64,000 nt of DNA from assembly GCF_005405105.1 (NCBI RefSeq), contig NZ_BJDK01000005.1:62001-126000 (forward strand). The letters run 5' to 3'. The translations under genes and the position numbers were made by a program. Numbering within the stretch: the first letter of the stretch is position 1; each line of letters opens with the position of its first letter. Below are positions 47,505 to 57,113 of this stretch, in pieces. This DNA is from Lactiplantibacillus dongliensis. Its GTDB lineage: Bacteria; Bacillota; Bacilli; Lactobacillales; Lactobacillaceae. Under the pieces are notes generated by a model, which was not told where the DNA came from, searched no databases, and saw nothing but the letters and a program-made list of their open reading frames with translations.

Positions 47505-48824
47505 ATGAGAACGATTAAAAGTTTACTTTTGGGGCTTCAGCGTTTTGACCAAACAATGGCGCGACAGCGGTATTTCCGGGCGATTCGGGACACGTTGACT
47601 TTGCTGTTTCCGTTTGTGTTGATTGGGGCTTATATTAACGTCTTGAACCAGGCCATTTTTCAAAAAAACGGCTTTTTTAATCATATCTATTATTTGAGTC
47701 ACTGGGTGCCAGGTTTTGAAGATTTAGCGAGTTATACCGGGATGCTTAGTGTGAGTGTCAATGGGGTGTTGGCCGTCATTGCGGCGTTTGCGGTCGCTAA
47801 CTTAGTCGTCCGGCCGACCAATCATGATGATTTAATGGCCGGGTTAACGGCTAGTCTGAGCTTTGTCATGTTGAACTTTAACTTTGCATTATTCTCTAAA
47901 GATGGGCGGACGGCGACATCACAATTTTTGGAAGGTAATCTGGGGACGCAAGGGATCTTTTTAGCCTTGTTAGTCGGGTTATTGACGGGGTGGTTATTCA
48001 GCAAATTGGCACGGCGACCGCATGTCCATCAATTAATCGAGACGCGGACGCATCTGTTGGCCCGCGCGCAGGCCAACTTGTTACCAATTAGTGTGACCTT
48101 GGTGATTTTCGGGGTACTCGGCTATGGTGTTAGTTATCTGAGTAACGGCGGGCTCAATGGCCTGTTCTATCAATTATTTCGTTATCCATTTGGACATGTG
48201 GGTCAAGTGATGCTATTGATTTTTAGTGCGACCTTGCTAAGTAACTTTTTCTGGTTGATTGGGATTATCGGACCTATCAGTTTTAGCGGCAATAATTCGG
48301 TCCGCACCGTTCAGAATTTGGAATATGCACTCCAACATGGTTCCGCCTGGGGTGCCCCGAATCCAATAACGATGCATACGATTTTTGATGCTTTCGCAAA
48401 CGTTGGCGGTCCTGGGATGACGTTAGCGTTGATTATTGCCATCTTATGGCGTTCTCGCAATCATGATTTCCGGTTAGTGGCTAAAACGAGCTTATTACCA
48501 AGCTTGTTTAACTTCAATCAACCGCTCCTAGTGGGGTTGCCAATCATGTATAGTCCCATCTTAGCGGTTCCATTCTTGCTGGCACCGATGGCTAGTATGG
48601 GCATTACTTGGATTGCGTTGAAATTACAATTTATGCCGCCTGTAGCGTATCCGATTTATCGGACGATGCCCGGTTTTTTGATGGGCTGGCTGGGGACCGG
48701 TGGCGATTGGCACGCGTTATTAGTCAGCGTGATTAATTTAACTGTGGCGACAGCGATTTATCTGCCCTTTATTTTGATTAATAACCAGGTTGAACTCGGA
48801 GGTGATCACGATGCTGAAGCGTAA
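47505..48824 (+). CDS. PTS sugar transporter subunit IIC (lactose/cellobiose family)
   Basis: A 439-residue membrane protein with about 10 helices and family segments APNPITMHTIFDAFANVGG and FNFNQPLLVGLPIMYSP, close to cellobiose/lactose EIIC. It is the membrane channel of a phosphotransferase system, but no EIIA or EIIB gene is next to it, so it must borrow those subunits. It overlaps the next gene by 14 bases. The start ATG 47505 is preceded by AACGGGAG. Confidence 0.85.
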   Translation: MRTIKSLLLGLQRFDQTMARQRYFRAIRDTLTLLFPFVLIGAYINVLNQAIFQKNGFFNHIYYLSHWVPGFEDLASYTGMLSVSVNGVLAVIAAFAVANLVVRPTNHDDLMAGLTASLSFVMLNFNFALFSKDGRTATSQFLEGNLGTQGIFLALLVGLLTGWLFSKLARRPHVHQLIETRTHLLARAQANLLPISVTLVIFGVLGYGVSYLSNGGLNGLFYQLFRYPFGHVGQVMLLIFSATLLSNFFWLIGIIGPISFSGNNSVRTVQNLEYALQHGSAWGAPNPITMHTIFDAFANVGGPGMTLALIIAILWRSRNHDFRLVAKTSLLPSLFNFNQPLLVGLPIMYSPILAVPFLLAPMASMGITWIALKLQFMPPVAYPIYRTMPGFLMGWLGTGGDWHALLVSVINLTVATAIYLPFILINNQVELGGDHDAEA

Positions 48825-49683
48825 TTGGTGGCAGTGGCTACTAGGTGTCGTGATTTTAGTCGGTGTTTGCTGGCCGGCTTATAATTGGACGCGCGCAAAC
48901 ATTAAAACGTTAAAAGATGCCGGTCGGACGCGCATGGCCCCCGTGATTATGGTGCCGGGTTCCAGTGCTAGTCAGAACCGGTTCGACAGTCTGATTACGG
49001 AATTAGGAAAAGAAACGCCTCAAACACACAGTGTGTTGAAGCTGACAGTCGCGACTGATGGCAGTATCACCTATAGTGGTCATCTCAAACAAAATGATAA
49101 TGAACCGTTTATTGTGATTGGTTTTGCAAATAATAAGGATGGTAAAGCTAATATTGACAAGCAGGCGGTCTGGTTGAATATCGCGTTTAAGGAATTGGTG
49201 AAAACGTATCGCTTTAATCATTTCCGAGCCTTGGGACATTCTAATGGTGGGTTGATCTGGACGCTGTTCTTGGAACGTTATCTTAAACAGTCTCCCAAAA
49301 TCACGATTGATCGTTTCATGACGATTGCCTCACCGTATAATATGGAATCGACCAGTACGACGCCGAAGACGAGTATGTATCAGGAGCTGTATAAGTATCG
49401 CGCTGGCTTGCCGAATTCGTTGACGATGTACTCGATTGCCGGGACGGAGAATTATACGAGTGATGGAACGGTACCGTATAACAGTGTAAATGCCGGTAAG
49501 TATATTTTCCAGAATCAGATCAAACATTTTACGGAAGTGACGGTAACTGGGGCGAATACGACTCATTCGGATTTACCGCAGAATAAGCAAATTGTTGGCT
49601 TGATTCGGGAATACTTATTAGAAGAAGATGTGCCAAATAAGGTGCGGCGGCAAAATCAACAGCAGTTACGTGGTGAAGATTAG
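48811..49683 (+). CDS. DUF915 alpha/beta hydrolase, membrane-anchored
   Basis: This 290-residue protein has one N-terminal membrane helix (about residues 6-25) and an extracellular alpha/beta hydrolase domain. MVPGSSASQNRFDSL forms the oxyanion region and the nucleophile is Ser144 in LGHSNGG. This fits the DUF915 family of lactobacillus esterase/lipase-like proteins. ATG 48811 follows CGGAGGTGATC. Overlap with the PTS IIC gene suggests translational coupling, although a functional link is unclear. Confidence 0.85.
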   Translation: MLKRNWWQWLLGVVILVGVCWPAYNWTRANIKTLKDAGRTRMAPVIMVPGSSASQNRFDSLITELGKETPQTHSVLKLTVATDGSITYSGHLKQNDNEPFIVIGFANNKDGKANIDKQAVWLNIAFKELVKTYRFNHFRALGHSNGGLIWTLFLERYLKQSPKITIDRFMTIASPYNMESTSTTPKTSMYQELYKYRAGLPNSLTMYSIAGTENYTSDGTVPYNSVNAGKYIFQNQIKHFTEVTVTGANTTHSDLPQNKQIVGLIREYLLEEDVPNKVRRQNQQQLRGED

Positions 49684-49781
49684 CATAATAGCAGGTTGGC
49701 TTAGCGGCTGGCCTGCTTTTTAGATTGTTGGTTGAAAGTTATCGGTTTATGATTAACTTAATCAAAAGGAGGATGTTGGTC

Positions 49782-50600
49782 ATGCAATTAAAACGGGGAT
49801 TAAAGGGATTATTAGTGTTGGCGTTAGCAGTCGGGGGCTTAGCAGGTTCAGTGACGACGGTAGCAGCTAAGCCTAAAGCGGCGACGGTCCTTAAAACGAC
49901 CAAGGTTAAGTCAACCGCTTATCATGCGACTAAAGGGACGATTTATAGTAGTGCCAAGTTGACTAGAGTGACCCATCACGCTAAAAATTATCCGCACACG
50001 ACTTTTTATATTACTAAGCATGCCACGGTACGCAAGGCGAACCATAAAAAGGCTGTCTATTATTATATTGGCAAAGGTAAGGCGAAGGGCTGGATCTGGC
50101 ATGGTTATTTGACAGCGGGGAAAGCCCCCAAAAAGACGGTGGCCGTGACTAAAAACACGCCGGCAACTTTTGCGGCTATCAAGATGTCACAGAATTTTTT
50201 AGCCATTGTCAATCAAGAACGGGCGAAGTTCGGGGCGGCACCTTTAACGATGAATGCCAATTTAACTAACTTGGCTAATCAACGGGCTAAAGATAATGGC
50301 ACGATTGACACGTTGTCGCATACGGATGCTCAAGGCAATGCTATGTTCGATAAAGAAGCCGCGCAATTTGGTGTTACAGGTGAGACGATGTGGTCAGAAT
50401 GCTTGTATATGTCGAGTTACAATGACCTTAGCTTTAATTTTGGCAAAGATGCTGCGGATAGCTATCTCTATGACGATGCTGATTCGGATTGGGGTCATCG
50501 TAAGAATCTGATTGATCCGGCTGCCACCCAGATTGGGATTGGCTGGTATGTCAAGGCACAGACACAAACGGTCTATAATGCGATTGATCAAACGAATTAA
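49782..50600 (+). CDS. Secreted CAP/SCP-domain protein with SH3-like module
   Basis: The 272-residue protein has a Sec signal peptide (about residues 1-29), an SH3-like module (TAYHATKGTIYSSAKLTR ... GWIWHGYL) shared with the protein at 43531, then a CAP domain (about 135-272) with IVNQERAKFGAAPL, LSHTDAQG and GWYV. CAP proteins are extracellular; bacterial functions are poorly known. ATG 49782 gives the best spacing (9 bases) from AAAGGAGG; the earlier ATG 49773 abuts it. Confidence 0.8.
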   Translation: MQLKRGLKGLLVLALAVGGLAGSVTTVAAKPKAATVLKTTKVKSTAYHATKGTIYSSAKLTRVTHHAKNYPHTTFYITKHATVRKANHKKAVYYYIGKGKAKGWIWHGYLTAGKAPKKTVAVTKNTPATFAAIKMSQNFLAIVNQERAKFGAAPLTMNANLTNLANQRAKDNGTIDTLSHTDAQGNAMFDKEAAQFGVTGETMWSECLYMSSYNDLSFNFGKDAADSYLYDDADSDWGHRKNLIDPAATQIGIGWYVKAQTQTVYNAIDQTN

Positions 50601-50604
50601 TAAA

Positions 50605-50643
50605 AAAACGGTTCGCTAGCATAACATGCCGGCGGACCGTTTT
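50605..50643. terminator. Bidirectional terminator
   Basis: AAAACGGTTCGC pairs with GCGGACCGTTTT between convergent secreted-protein genes. Confidence 0.8.
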
Positions 50644-50649
50644 ACGTGA

Positions 50650-51285
50650 TTATTTGGAATTTTTAGCTAAGGTGACAGTGGCCATCATCGCTTTATTATT
50701 GGCTAAGTTGCCATAAGTGAAAAAGGCGATACGTTCGTGATCAGTCTTGTTGTTAAAGGCCATTGGATTCATGCTAACGGCTTGCTTAACGGTCTTGCTA
50801 GCCCCAGCTTTTAACGTGACGTGCGCGGCAGTTGCCACTGGCTTCACATTTTTGGCTGGAACAGTCTTGTTAGTTAGATCGTAAACGTTATAGCGTAAGT
50901 TGCTAAAATAAAATTTAACGGCCTTTTTGGTTTTATTAGTGAGTTTCAAACTGTAAGTGTAGTTAGTGACAATCTTTTTTGTCTTTTTGTCGAACTTACT
51001 AGTCGCGGTCAAAGGTTTCTTTTGATCACTTAGTGCAATCTTGAACTTCTTTTTGTTGGCCTGGCTGAGCTTACCGTAAGTCGTGACCGTAGCTTTCTTG
51101 GTCGTCGTCTTCTTTGTTTGTGCATGTGCCTTGAGCCGACTTTTGGGCTTCCTGGCCTTCAAACGTAAGCGTAGGTGGGCTTGATATGGCGTTGTGCTGG
51201 CGGCGTTAGCGGTAATTGGTCCCATGGCAAGACTGCTGCCGAGGCTTAACACGAGCGCGCCGAGTAAGATGCGTGACTGTTTCAT
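50650..51285 (-). CDS. Secreted beta-rich protein, DUF5067/cell-surface type (hypothetical)
   Basis: A 211-residue pre-protein: Sec signal peptide (residues 1-28, ANA-AST), a Lys/Arg/Thr-rich stretch (about 30-70) and a globular domain (about 75-211) with LTNKTKKAVKFYFSNLRYNV, a pattern of secreted immunoglobulin-like domains. I do not recognise a defined family beyond a loose DUF5067/DUF4352-like resemblance. The start is the reverse-strand ATG at 51285, following GGGGGGAAC; the longer frame upstream lacks a site. Confidence 0.6.
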   Translation of the reverse strand: MKQSRILLGALVLSLGSSLAMGPITANAASTTPYQAHLRLRLKARKPKSRLKAHAQTKKTTTKKATVTTYGKLSQANKKKFKIALSDQKKPLTATSKFDKKTKKIVTNYTYSLKLTNKTKKAVKFYFSNLRYNVYDLTNKTVPAKNVKPVATAAHVTLKAGASKTVKQAVSMNPMAFNNKTDHERIAFFTYGNLANNKAMMATVTLAKNSK

Positions 51286-51483
51286 TTGTTGTTCCCCCCA
51301 ATTTATTAACACTTTAAGCTTAAGGGTTGGGGGCCAACACGTCAATAGAACGCCATTGAAACTTAATCTTTACACAACTTTTACCTAAAACACGTAAAGA
51401 TTTAACCAAAACTGGGCAAATTTGATTGTATTCTCCCAGATTTTTCGTTAAGGTAAAGGTACTACAAAAAAGGAGTTTACCTC

Positions 51484-51939
51484 ATGAATATTGAAATTTT
51501 AAACTCAGCAATTCAAGACTTACATTTTCAGATTGTTTACGACCGTGACGAATCTAAAGAAGAACCTGGCCAAGGCCAATTCAGCTATACGCCCGCTAAC
51601 GACGATGTTAAAAAGACTTTCGGCGATGACGTGGTTCAAGCCCAATTAGACGTGACTTACAAGGAAGAAATGTACGATATGTCCGCAACGGTCTTCGCTA
51701 TCATTCGGTTGAGTGGCGAAATGGTCGGGATTATCGAACGTCAATCTAGTGATAAAGACTTAGAAGACGACGAACAAGGCATGTTAAATGACTTGAACAA
51801 TGCCGTTATCCCAGCATTATCATCAAAAGCGCGCGCATACGCTGCGCTGTTATCAACTGAAGCTAGCAATTTTGCCATTATGCCAGCTGACTTTGACGGT
51901 GGTCAAACTAGTAAAGAAAACAACAACGAAGAAGCTTAA
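51484..51939 (+). CDS. SecB-like/DUF1149-type cytoplasmic protein
   Basis: The 151-residue acidic protein has no signal or membrane segment: MNIEILNSAIQDLHFQIVYD, YKEEMYDMSATVFAIIRLSG, and a disordered Asn/Glu-rich tail. Composition and fold pattern resemble the DUF1149 (SecB-like) family of Lactobacillales. It is strongly codon biased and has a clean AAAAAGGAG site, suggesting good expression. Role unknown; chaperone-like is only a guess. Confidence 0.6.
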   Translation: MNIEILNSAIQDLHFQIVYDRDESKEEPGQGQFSYTPANDDVKKTFGDDVVQAQLDVTYKEEMYDMSATVFAIIRLSGEMVGIIERQSSDKDLEDDEQGMLNDLNNAVIPALSSKARAYAALLSTEASNFAIMPADFDGGQTSKENNNEEA

Positions 51940-51955
51940 GTCGTTGTTTACGAAC

Positions 51956-51990
51956 CGGCTTTGCCATTTAGTGGCAGGGCCTGTTTTTTT
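51956..51990 (+). terminator. Terminator
   Basis: GGCTTTGCCA and TGGCAGGGCC form a stem-loop and are followed by TGTTTTTTT. Confidence 0.75.
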
Positions 51991-52113
51991 GTTATGAGGA
52001 GCGTCAGGATGATAAAATTAAAATTTCAATATAAACACAGTTTGGACTGGAAAACGTGGGGTAAATGCCGTATATTTAAGTTGGGTTAGTTATAAAAAAT
52101 AGGGGGATTGACC

Positions 52114-52803
52114 ATGAAAAAGATGCTCGCAATCGTTGTTACCGGTGTGGCGGGAATAGCTTTAGCAGCCACGTTACCAGGTGTCACGGCTAAGGCTAAA
52201 AGTTCAAGCATGTCCGGTTACTACGTGAATCAATCACAGAAGTTAGTGTTGCATCGTAGTGGTAAGTATTTGTTAGTTGGGGATTATCAGCAAGTACCGA
52301 ATGGTCGCGTGAAGACCTATAAGATTGTCAGTGAAACGCAAAAGGGGTCCAACGTCACGTTAAAGTATCGGACGATGCGTTGGCACTATGCGCATAACTT
52401 CCAAGAGGCCGCCGTTAGTCACCATTATTTAGGTAAAAAGGTGCGGACGAGCCAATTAACACTTAACGGGTCACAGTTAAAAGTCCGGCTAAGTACGAAT
52501 AAACGGGTCCGAGGGTTACAGCCAAATACGGCAAAGCCGGGGACAACCTATACGTTTAAGTCACAGACGACTAATCCCGTGGCATCATGGGTCACAGCTT
52601 TTGAAACTAAGCGTTTGACGGATCAAAATAACGCGCTAAAAGCGTACGCTGATTCACAAGCCGCACTGGGGTTTGCAGCACCGCAACCAGCTGTTTCAGC
52701 TGCTAAATTACAATTATTTATTCAGCAAGCGATTGCGCATGATGTTAGCTTAGTGGCCAAGCCTTATTTAGGGCAAGCGATGCCACAACCAATTCAACTT
52801 TAG
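52114..52803 (+). CDS. Secreted hypothetical protein
   Basis: The 229-residue pre-protein has a signal peptide (about 1-29, VTA-KAK). The mature part begins with YYVNQSQKLVLHRSGKYLLV, a beta-rich pattern seen in DUF4767/lipocalin-like secreted domains, and ends with a helical region rich in Ala and Gln. ATG 52114 follows AGGGGG; the adjacent TTG 52108 overlaps it. I do not recognise a family. It has its own terminator. Confidence 0.6.
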   Translation: MKKMLAIVVTGVAGIALAATLPGVTAKAKSSSMSGYYVNQSQKLVLHRSGKYLLVGDYQQVPNGRVKTYKIVSETQKGSNVTLKYRTMRWHYAHNFQEAAVSHHYLGKKVRTSQLTLNGSQLKVRLSTNKRVRGLQPNTAKPGTTYTFKSQTTNPVASWVTAFETKRLTDQNNALKAYADSQAALGFAAPQPAVSAAKLQLFIQQAIAHDVSLVAKPYLGQAMPQPIQL

Positions 52804-52812
52804 ATTAAGTGA

Positions 52813-52840
52813 GACTATCCAGAAATGGGTAGTCTTTTAA
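52813..52840 (+). terminator. Terminator
   Basis: GACTATCC and GGGTAGTC pair, followed by TTTTAATTT. Confidence 0.7.
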
Positions 52841-52885
52841 TTTAAAAGCAGTTAATTAAGTGAATATAAAAATATTAATTTAAGC

Positions 52886-53170
52886 TTGTGTAAGCGTTAA
52901 CAATAATGCTACAATAACTTTGGTCGAGATAGTTGCGCCAGTTAAAGATTTGCAGGTAAGGTCAAAAGGCATCACTTGGAGGCACTGTAACCAATTTACA
53001 GACAGATTGATGGTAAGCTTAGTTGTCAAAGTTGGGGGTGGCGGTTTAAGACAATAATCTGCCAGCACACATACTTGAAATTGCAATTATGCGCACATAG
53101 AATTGAGGACTAAGATGACGATCAGTTAATAGTGGCGACTGAGTTAGCATTAATTCGGTGGTCACTTTTT
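52886..53170 (+). ncRNA. Possible small RNA gene (promoter and terminator without an ORF)
   Basis: TTGTGT (52886-52891) and TACAAT (52910-52915), 18 bp apart, could start a transcript near 52922. The 250 bp that follow have no credible reading frame. A weak terminator-like stem (AGTGGC / GGTCACT with TTTTT) ends near 53170, just before a family B repeat. The call is weak: no known RNA family was recognised. Confidence 0.3.
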
Positions 53171-53183
53171 GTATAGCCTGAGA

Positions 53184-53298
53184 GGTAAAGCGGGTTGGGG
53201 TCGAGCATTGCCTAGCTAGCCAATTATACCGGTGATTTTCCGGTATGGTTGGCTGGCGTAGCAAGCGGAGTCTCCAGCTTTACCGAACACGTTTCGGC
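53184..53298 (+). repeat. Family B structured repeat, copy 3
   Basis: The core is as in the other copies (GAGCATTGCCTAGCTAGCC, ATACCGG...CCGGTAT, GGCTGGCGTAGCAAGCGGA, CCGAACACGTTTCGGCC). Outer stem GGTAAAGC (53184-53191) pairs perfectly with GCTTTACC (53277-53284), different from both other copies. Unlike them it does not directly follow a gene; it lies about 100 bp upstream of the gene at 53400. Confidence 0.8.
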
Positions 53299-53399
53299 CC
53301 TCAACATAGCACCTCCTCAGCCCTAAAAAACAACAAACGTAAACCCTGTAAAGTTCGTCATGAAAGCGTATACTTATCTATGAAAGGGGTGTGACCGAC

Positions 53400-53963
53400 A
53401 TGTTCAAACCAATGGCTTCAGTCTTTACAAACCATCAAATTGCCGGACATTTCCGGGCAATTGAGCGGGCCAAAACCTGTATTGTGCCGTTTCATTTTGA
53501 AATTCAAGGCCAGGAGTATCCGACGCCAGCTAAAGAAACGAATTGGCTACGGCGGATATCGGGGACACGGAGTGAAAAGTATGCGATGGTCGAATTGACA
53601 CCAACAAAAGTGATTCTTTGGTCGCCAGAGCAGCGTAATCTTGGAGAAATGCAATTATCTGATATTAAATTAATTCAAATTGGTGCGATTCGTTGGCATG
53701 CAACTGCCGGATTAGATCCACGCCACGCATTTCGGGCAACGATTTTTGTCGTGACTGATGCGGGTAATTATTATTTTGCTAATTCCGACATGGACGTGTT
53801 GCCGGCAATTTTTAAATTTGCTCATCGTCATGATATTCCAGTTGAAGATCCATTACGGTTGATGCCGCTATTAAAAGTGGGTTGGCATGCGGCCGCTAAG
53901 ACCTTGCATGAGACCTATGCGCAATTGTGTGAGCATACTGGTTATCCGGATTCGAAAGTTTAA
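53400..53963 (+). CDS. Hypothetical cytoplasmic protein
   Basis: A 187-residue soluble protein with no signal, membrane helix or recognised motif. The middle (VELTPTKVILWSPEQRNLG) and TIFVVTDAGNYYFANSDM look like a PH-like or bPH beta-barrel. ATG 53400 is chosen because GAAAGGGG lies 10 bases upstream; the GTG at 53391 is too close. It lies between a family B repeat and the CRISPR leader. The link to CRISPR is positional only. Confidence 0.6.
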   Translation: MFKPMASVFTNHQIAGHFRAIERAKTCIVPFHFEIQGQEYPTPAKETNWLRRISGTRSEKYAMVELTPTKVILWSPEQRNLGEMQLSDIKLIQIGAIRWHATAGLDPRHAFRATIFVVTDAGNYYFANSDMDVLPAIFKFAHRHDIPVEDPLRLMPLLKVGWHAAAKTLHETYAQLCEHTGYPDSKV

Positions 53964-53979
53964 ATTGAATAGGTGATTT

Positions 53980-54018
53980 AAAACAAGCTAGACTTTTTTG
54001 AAGGGGCTAGCTTGTTTT
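53980..54018. terminator. Terminator
   Basis: AAAACAAGCTAG and CTAGCTTGTTTT form a 12-bp stem after the hypothetical gene. Confidence 0.85.
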
Positions 54019-54151
54019 GATTTAAGTCTTGGATTTGTTTAATTAGGATGTGTGGTTGGCAGGTTGATGGGTGTTTATGAAGTTTATAAAAAATATGATG
54101 AAATTGAAAGCTTTTTAAGCTGGTAGGGCTTGGTTGAAGAAGCCTTCATTT

Positions 54152-54252
54152 TTGCTGAGAGATGATTGATGCTGTATAATTTAGAAGTTGAAACTAATTG
54201 AAATTTATGACTCTGTTATTTTAGAATGCTGATATATCAACGATTCTTTAGT
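54152..54252 (+). promoter_or_regulatory. CRISPR leader with promoter
   Basis: The AT-rich leader upstream of repeat 1 has TTGCTG (54152-54157) and TATAAT (54175-54180) with a 17-bp spacer, which would start the pre-crRNA about 65 nt before repeat 1. Array polarity agrees: the degenerate repeat is at the far end. Confidence 0.6.
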
Positions 54253-55192
54253 GTATTCCCCACATACGTAGGGATGATCCCGATTTAGCGAAAAGTACCA
54301 TGTTCCAGTGGACGTATTCCCCACATACGTAGGGATGATCCTACCTTCAACACCACTTAAGTCAGCTGTGAAGTGTATTCCCCACATACGTAGGGATGAT
54401 CCCTATGAGTAATCACAGTCCGCACCCGTACAGTCGTATTCCCCACATACGTAGGGATGATCCTGATGCCTTGTCGATTCATGCCGCAATAAAGGGGTAT
54501 TCCCCACATACGTAGGGATGATCCCAAGAGATGGCCGCCAATGATCCGGTACTACAGGTATTCCCCACATACGTAGGGATGATCCTGAAAACTATCGTCA
54601 TCATCAATATAGCCATCAGTATTCCCCACATACGTAGGGATGATCCCCAAGACGGTACGATGAACCTTAACGGTAAGAGGTATTCCCCACATACGTAGGG
54701 ATGATCCACCGTTGCCTTTATTCAAAAAGTCCTCGGCAGTGTATTCCCCACATACGTAGGGATGATCCTATCACGGGCTCTCACAACTTTGATGACGACG
54801 AGTATTCCCCACATACGTAGGGATGATCCCGACAAAACAGAAGCCATTATGGGTGAGTTTGGGTATTCCCCACATACGTAGGGATGATCCTAACTACTTT
54901 CATAGCTTCCACCCCACAATTGAGTATTCCCCACATACGTAGGGATGATCCTGCTCAATTCAGTTGGGAGTTAAAGGCCATTCAGTATTCCCCACATACG
55001 TAGGGATGATCCCGTTGAATCTATCACTGCGGGTACCGGCGACACGTATTCCCCACATACGTAGGGATGATCCCCTCATGCTTGACTTTATCAGGCAAGT
55101 AATCCAGTATTCCCCACATACGTAGGGATGATCCCTTTTATGCCAATGTTAGCCCACAGGGTGCCAGGTATTCCCCACACGTAGGGTTACCC
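54253..55192 (+). CRISPR. Type I-E-like CRISPR array, 16 repeats and 15 spacers
   Basis: The 28-bp repeat starts GTATTCCCCACATACGTAGG and ends GATGATCC. Starts fall every 61 bp exactly from 54253 to 55168, so all 15 spacers are 33 bp. Fifteen repeats are identical; the 16th (55168-55192) is degenerate (GTATTCCCCACACGTAGGG then TTACCC), marking the leader-distal end. Repeat length, the CCCCACATACGTAGGG hairpin and spacer size match type I-E arrays. No cas gene lies on either side within this window, so it relies on cas genes elsewhere or is inactive. Confidence 0.97.
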
Positions 55193-55239
55193 TCAGTTAA
55201 TCTGTACGTAAGGGGCAAGTCTTATCTTAGAATTTGTCT

Positions 55240-55271
55240 GCTCATCTATGGTCACTATGGATGAGCTTTTT
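55240..55271 (+). terminator. Terminator downstream of the CRISPR array
   Basis: GCTCATC (55240-55246) pairs with GATGAGC (55260-55266), followed by T5. It would end the pre-crRNA. Confidence 0.75.
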
Positions 55272-55375
55272 GTGTTAAATTTCTAATCGCGACTTAATCT
55301 AGACTGTCCATGATTTTTATCATTGATTAATAGTCGTAGGTCATTCAGTAAAATACCGGTTAAGCTGACCACACT

Positions 55376-55413
55376 AAAAAATGGCCATCAAGTTTTCACA
55401 CTCAACAGCCATT
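55376..55413 (-). terminator. gdhA terminator
   Basis: On the reverse strand AATGGC and GCCATT pair, followed by TTTTTAG, just beyond the gdhA stop. Confidence 0.65.
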
Positions 55414-55429
55414 CCAAATTTAAATAATA

Positions 55430-56857
<1,428 letters not shown>

Positions 56858-57113
56858 CTAAATTTTTGTGAAACTTTGTGGATAGTGTTGGGCCTAGTGG
56901 GCTTGAAGTATTAAATACATTAGGTAACGATATGCACTCAGGCTTCAAAGATATTTAGCGATGCTTCATCAAATGTCTTGAAGCAAAAAATAGGTGTAAC
57001 ACAGTATGATATGTAATACTTAATAGGTACAGGATAATGATTTGAAATTGCTTATTTTCTTGTCTGCTGGTTATACGGGTATAACTATAAATAATGGATG
57101 GAAGTGCGACTTG

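Noticed and set aside
53400-53963. Treating the hypothetical gene next to the CRISPR array as a cas gene
   Set aside because: It has no Cas motif; nearness alone is not evidence.
54205-54709. Short reverse-strand open frames across the CRISPR array (HPYVCGEY-type repeats)
   Set aside because: They are translations of the repeats on the wrong strand.
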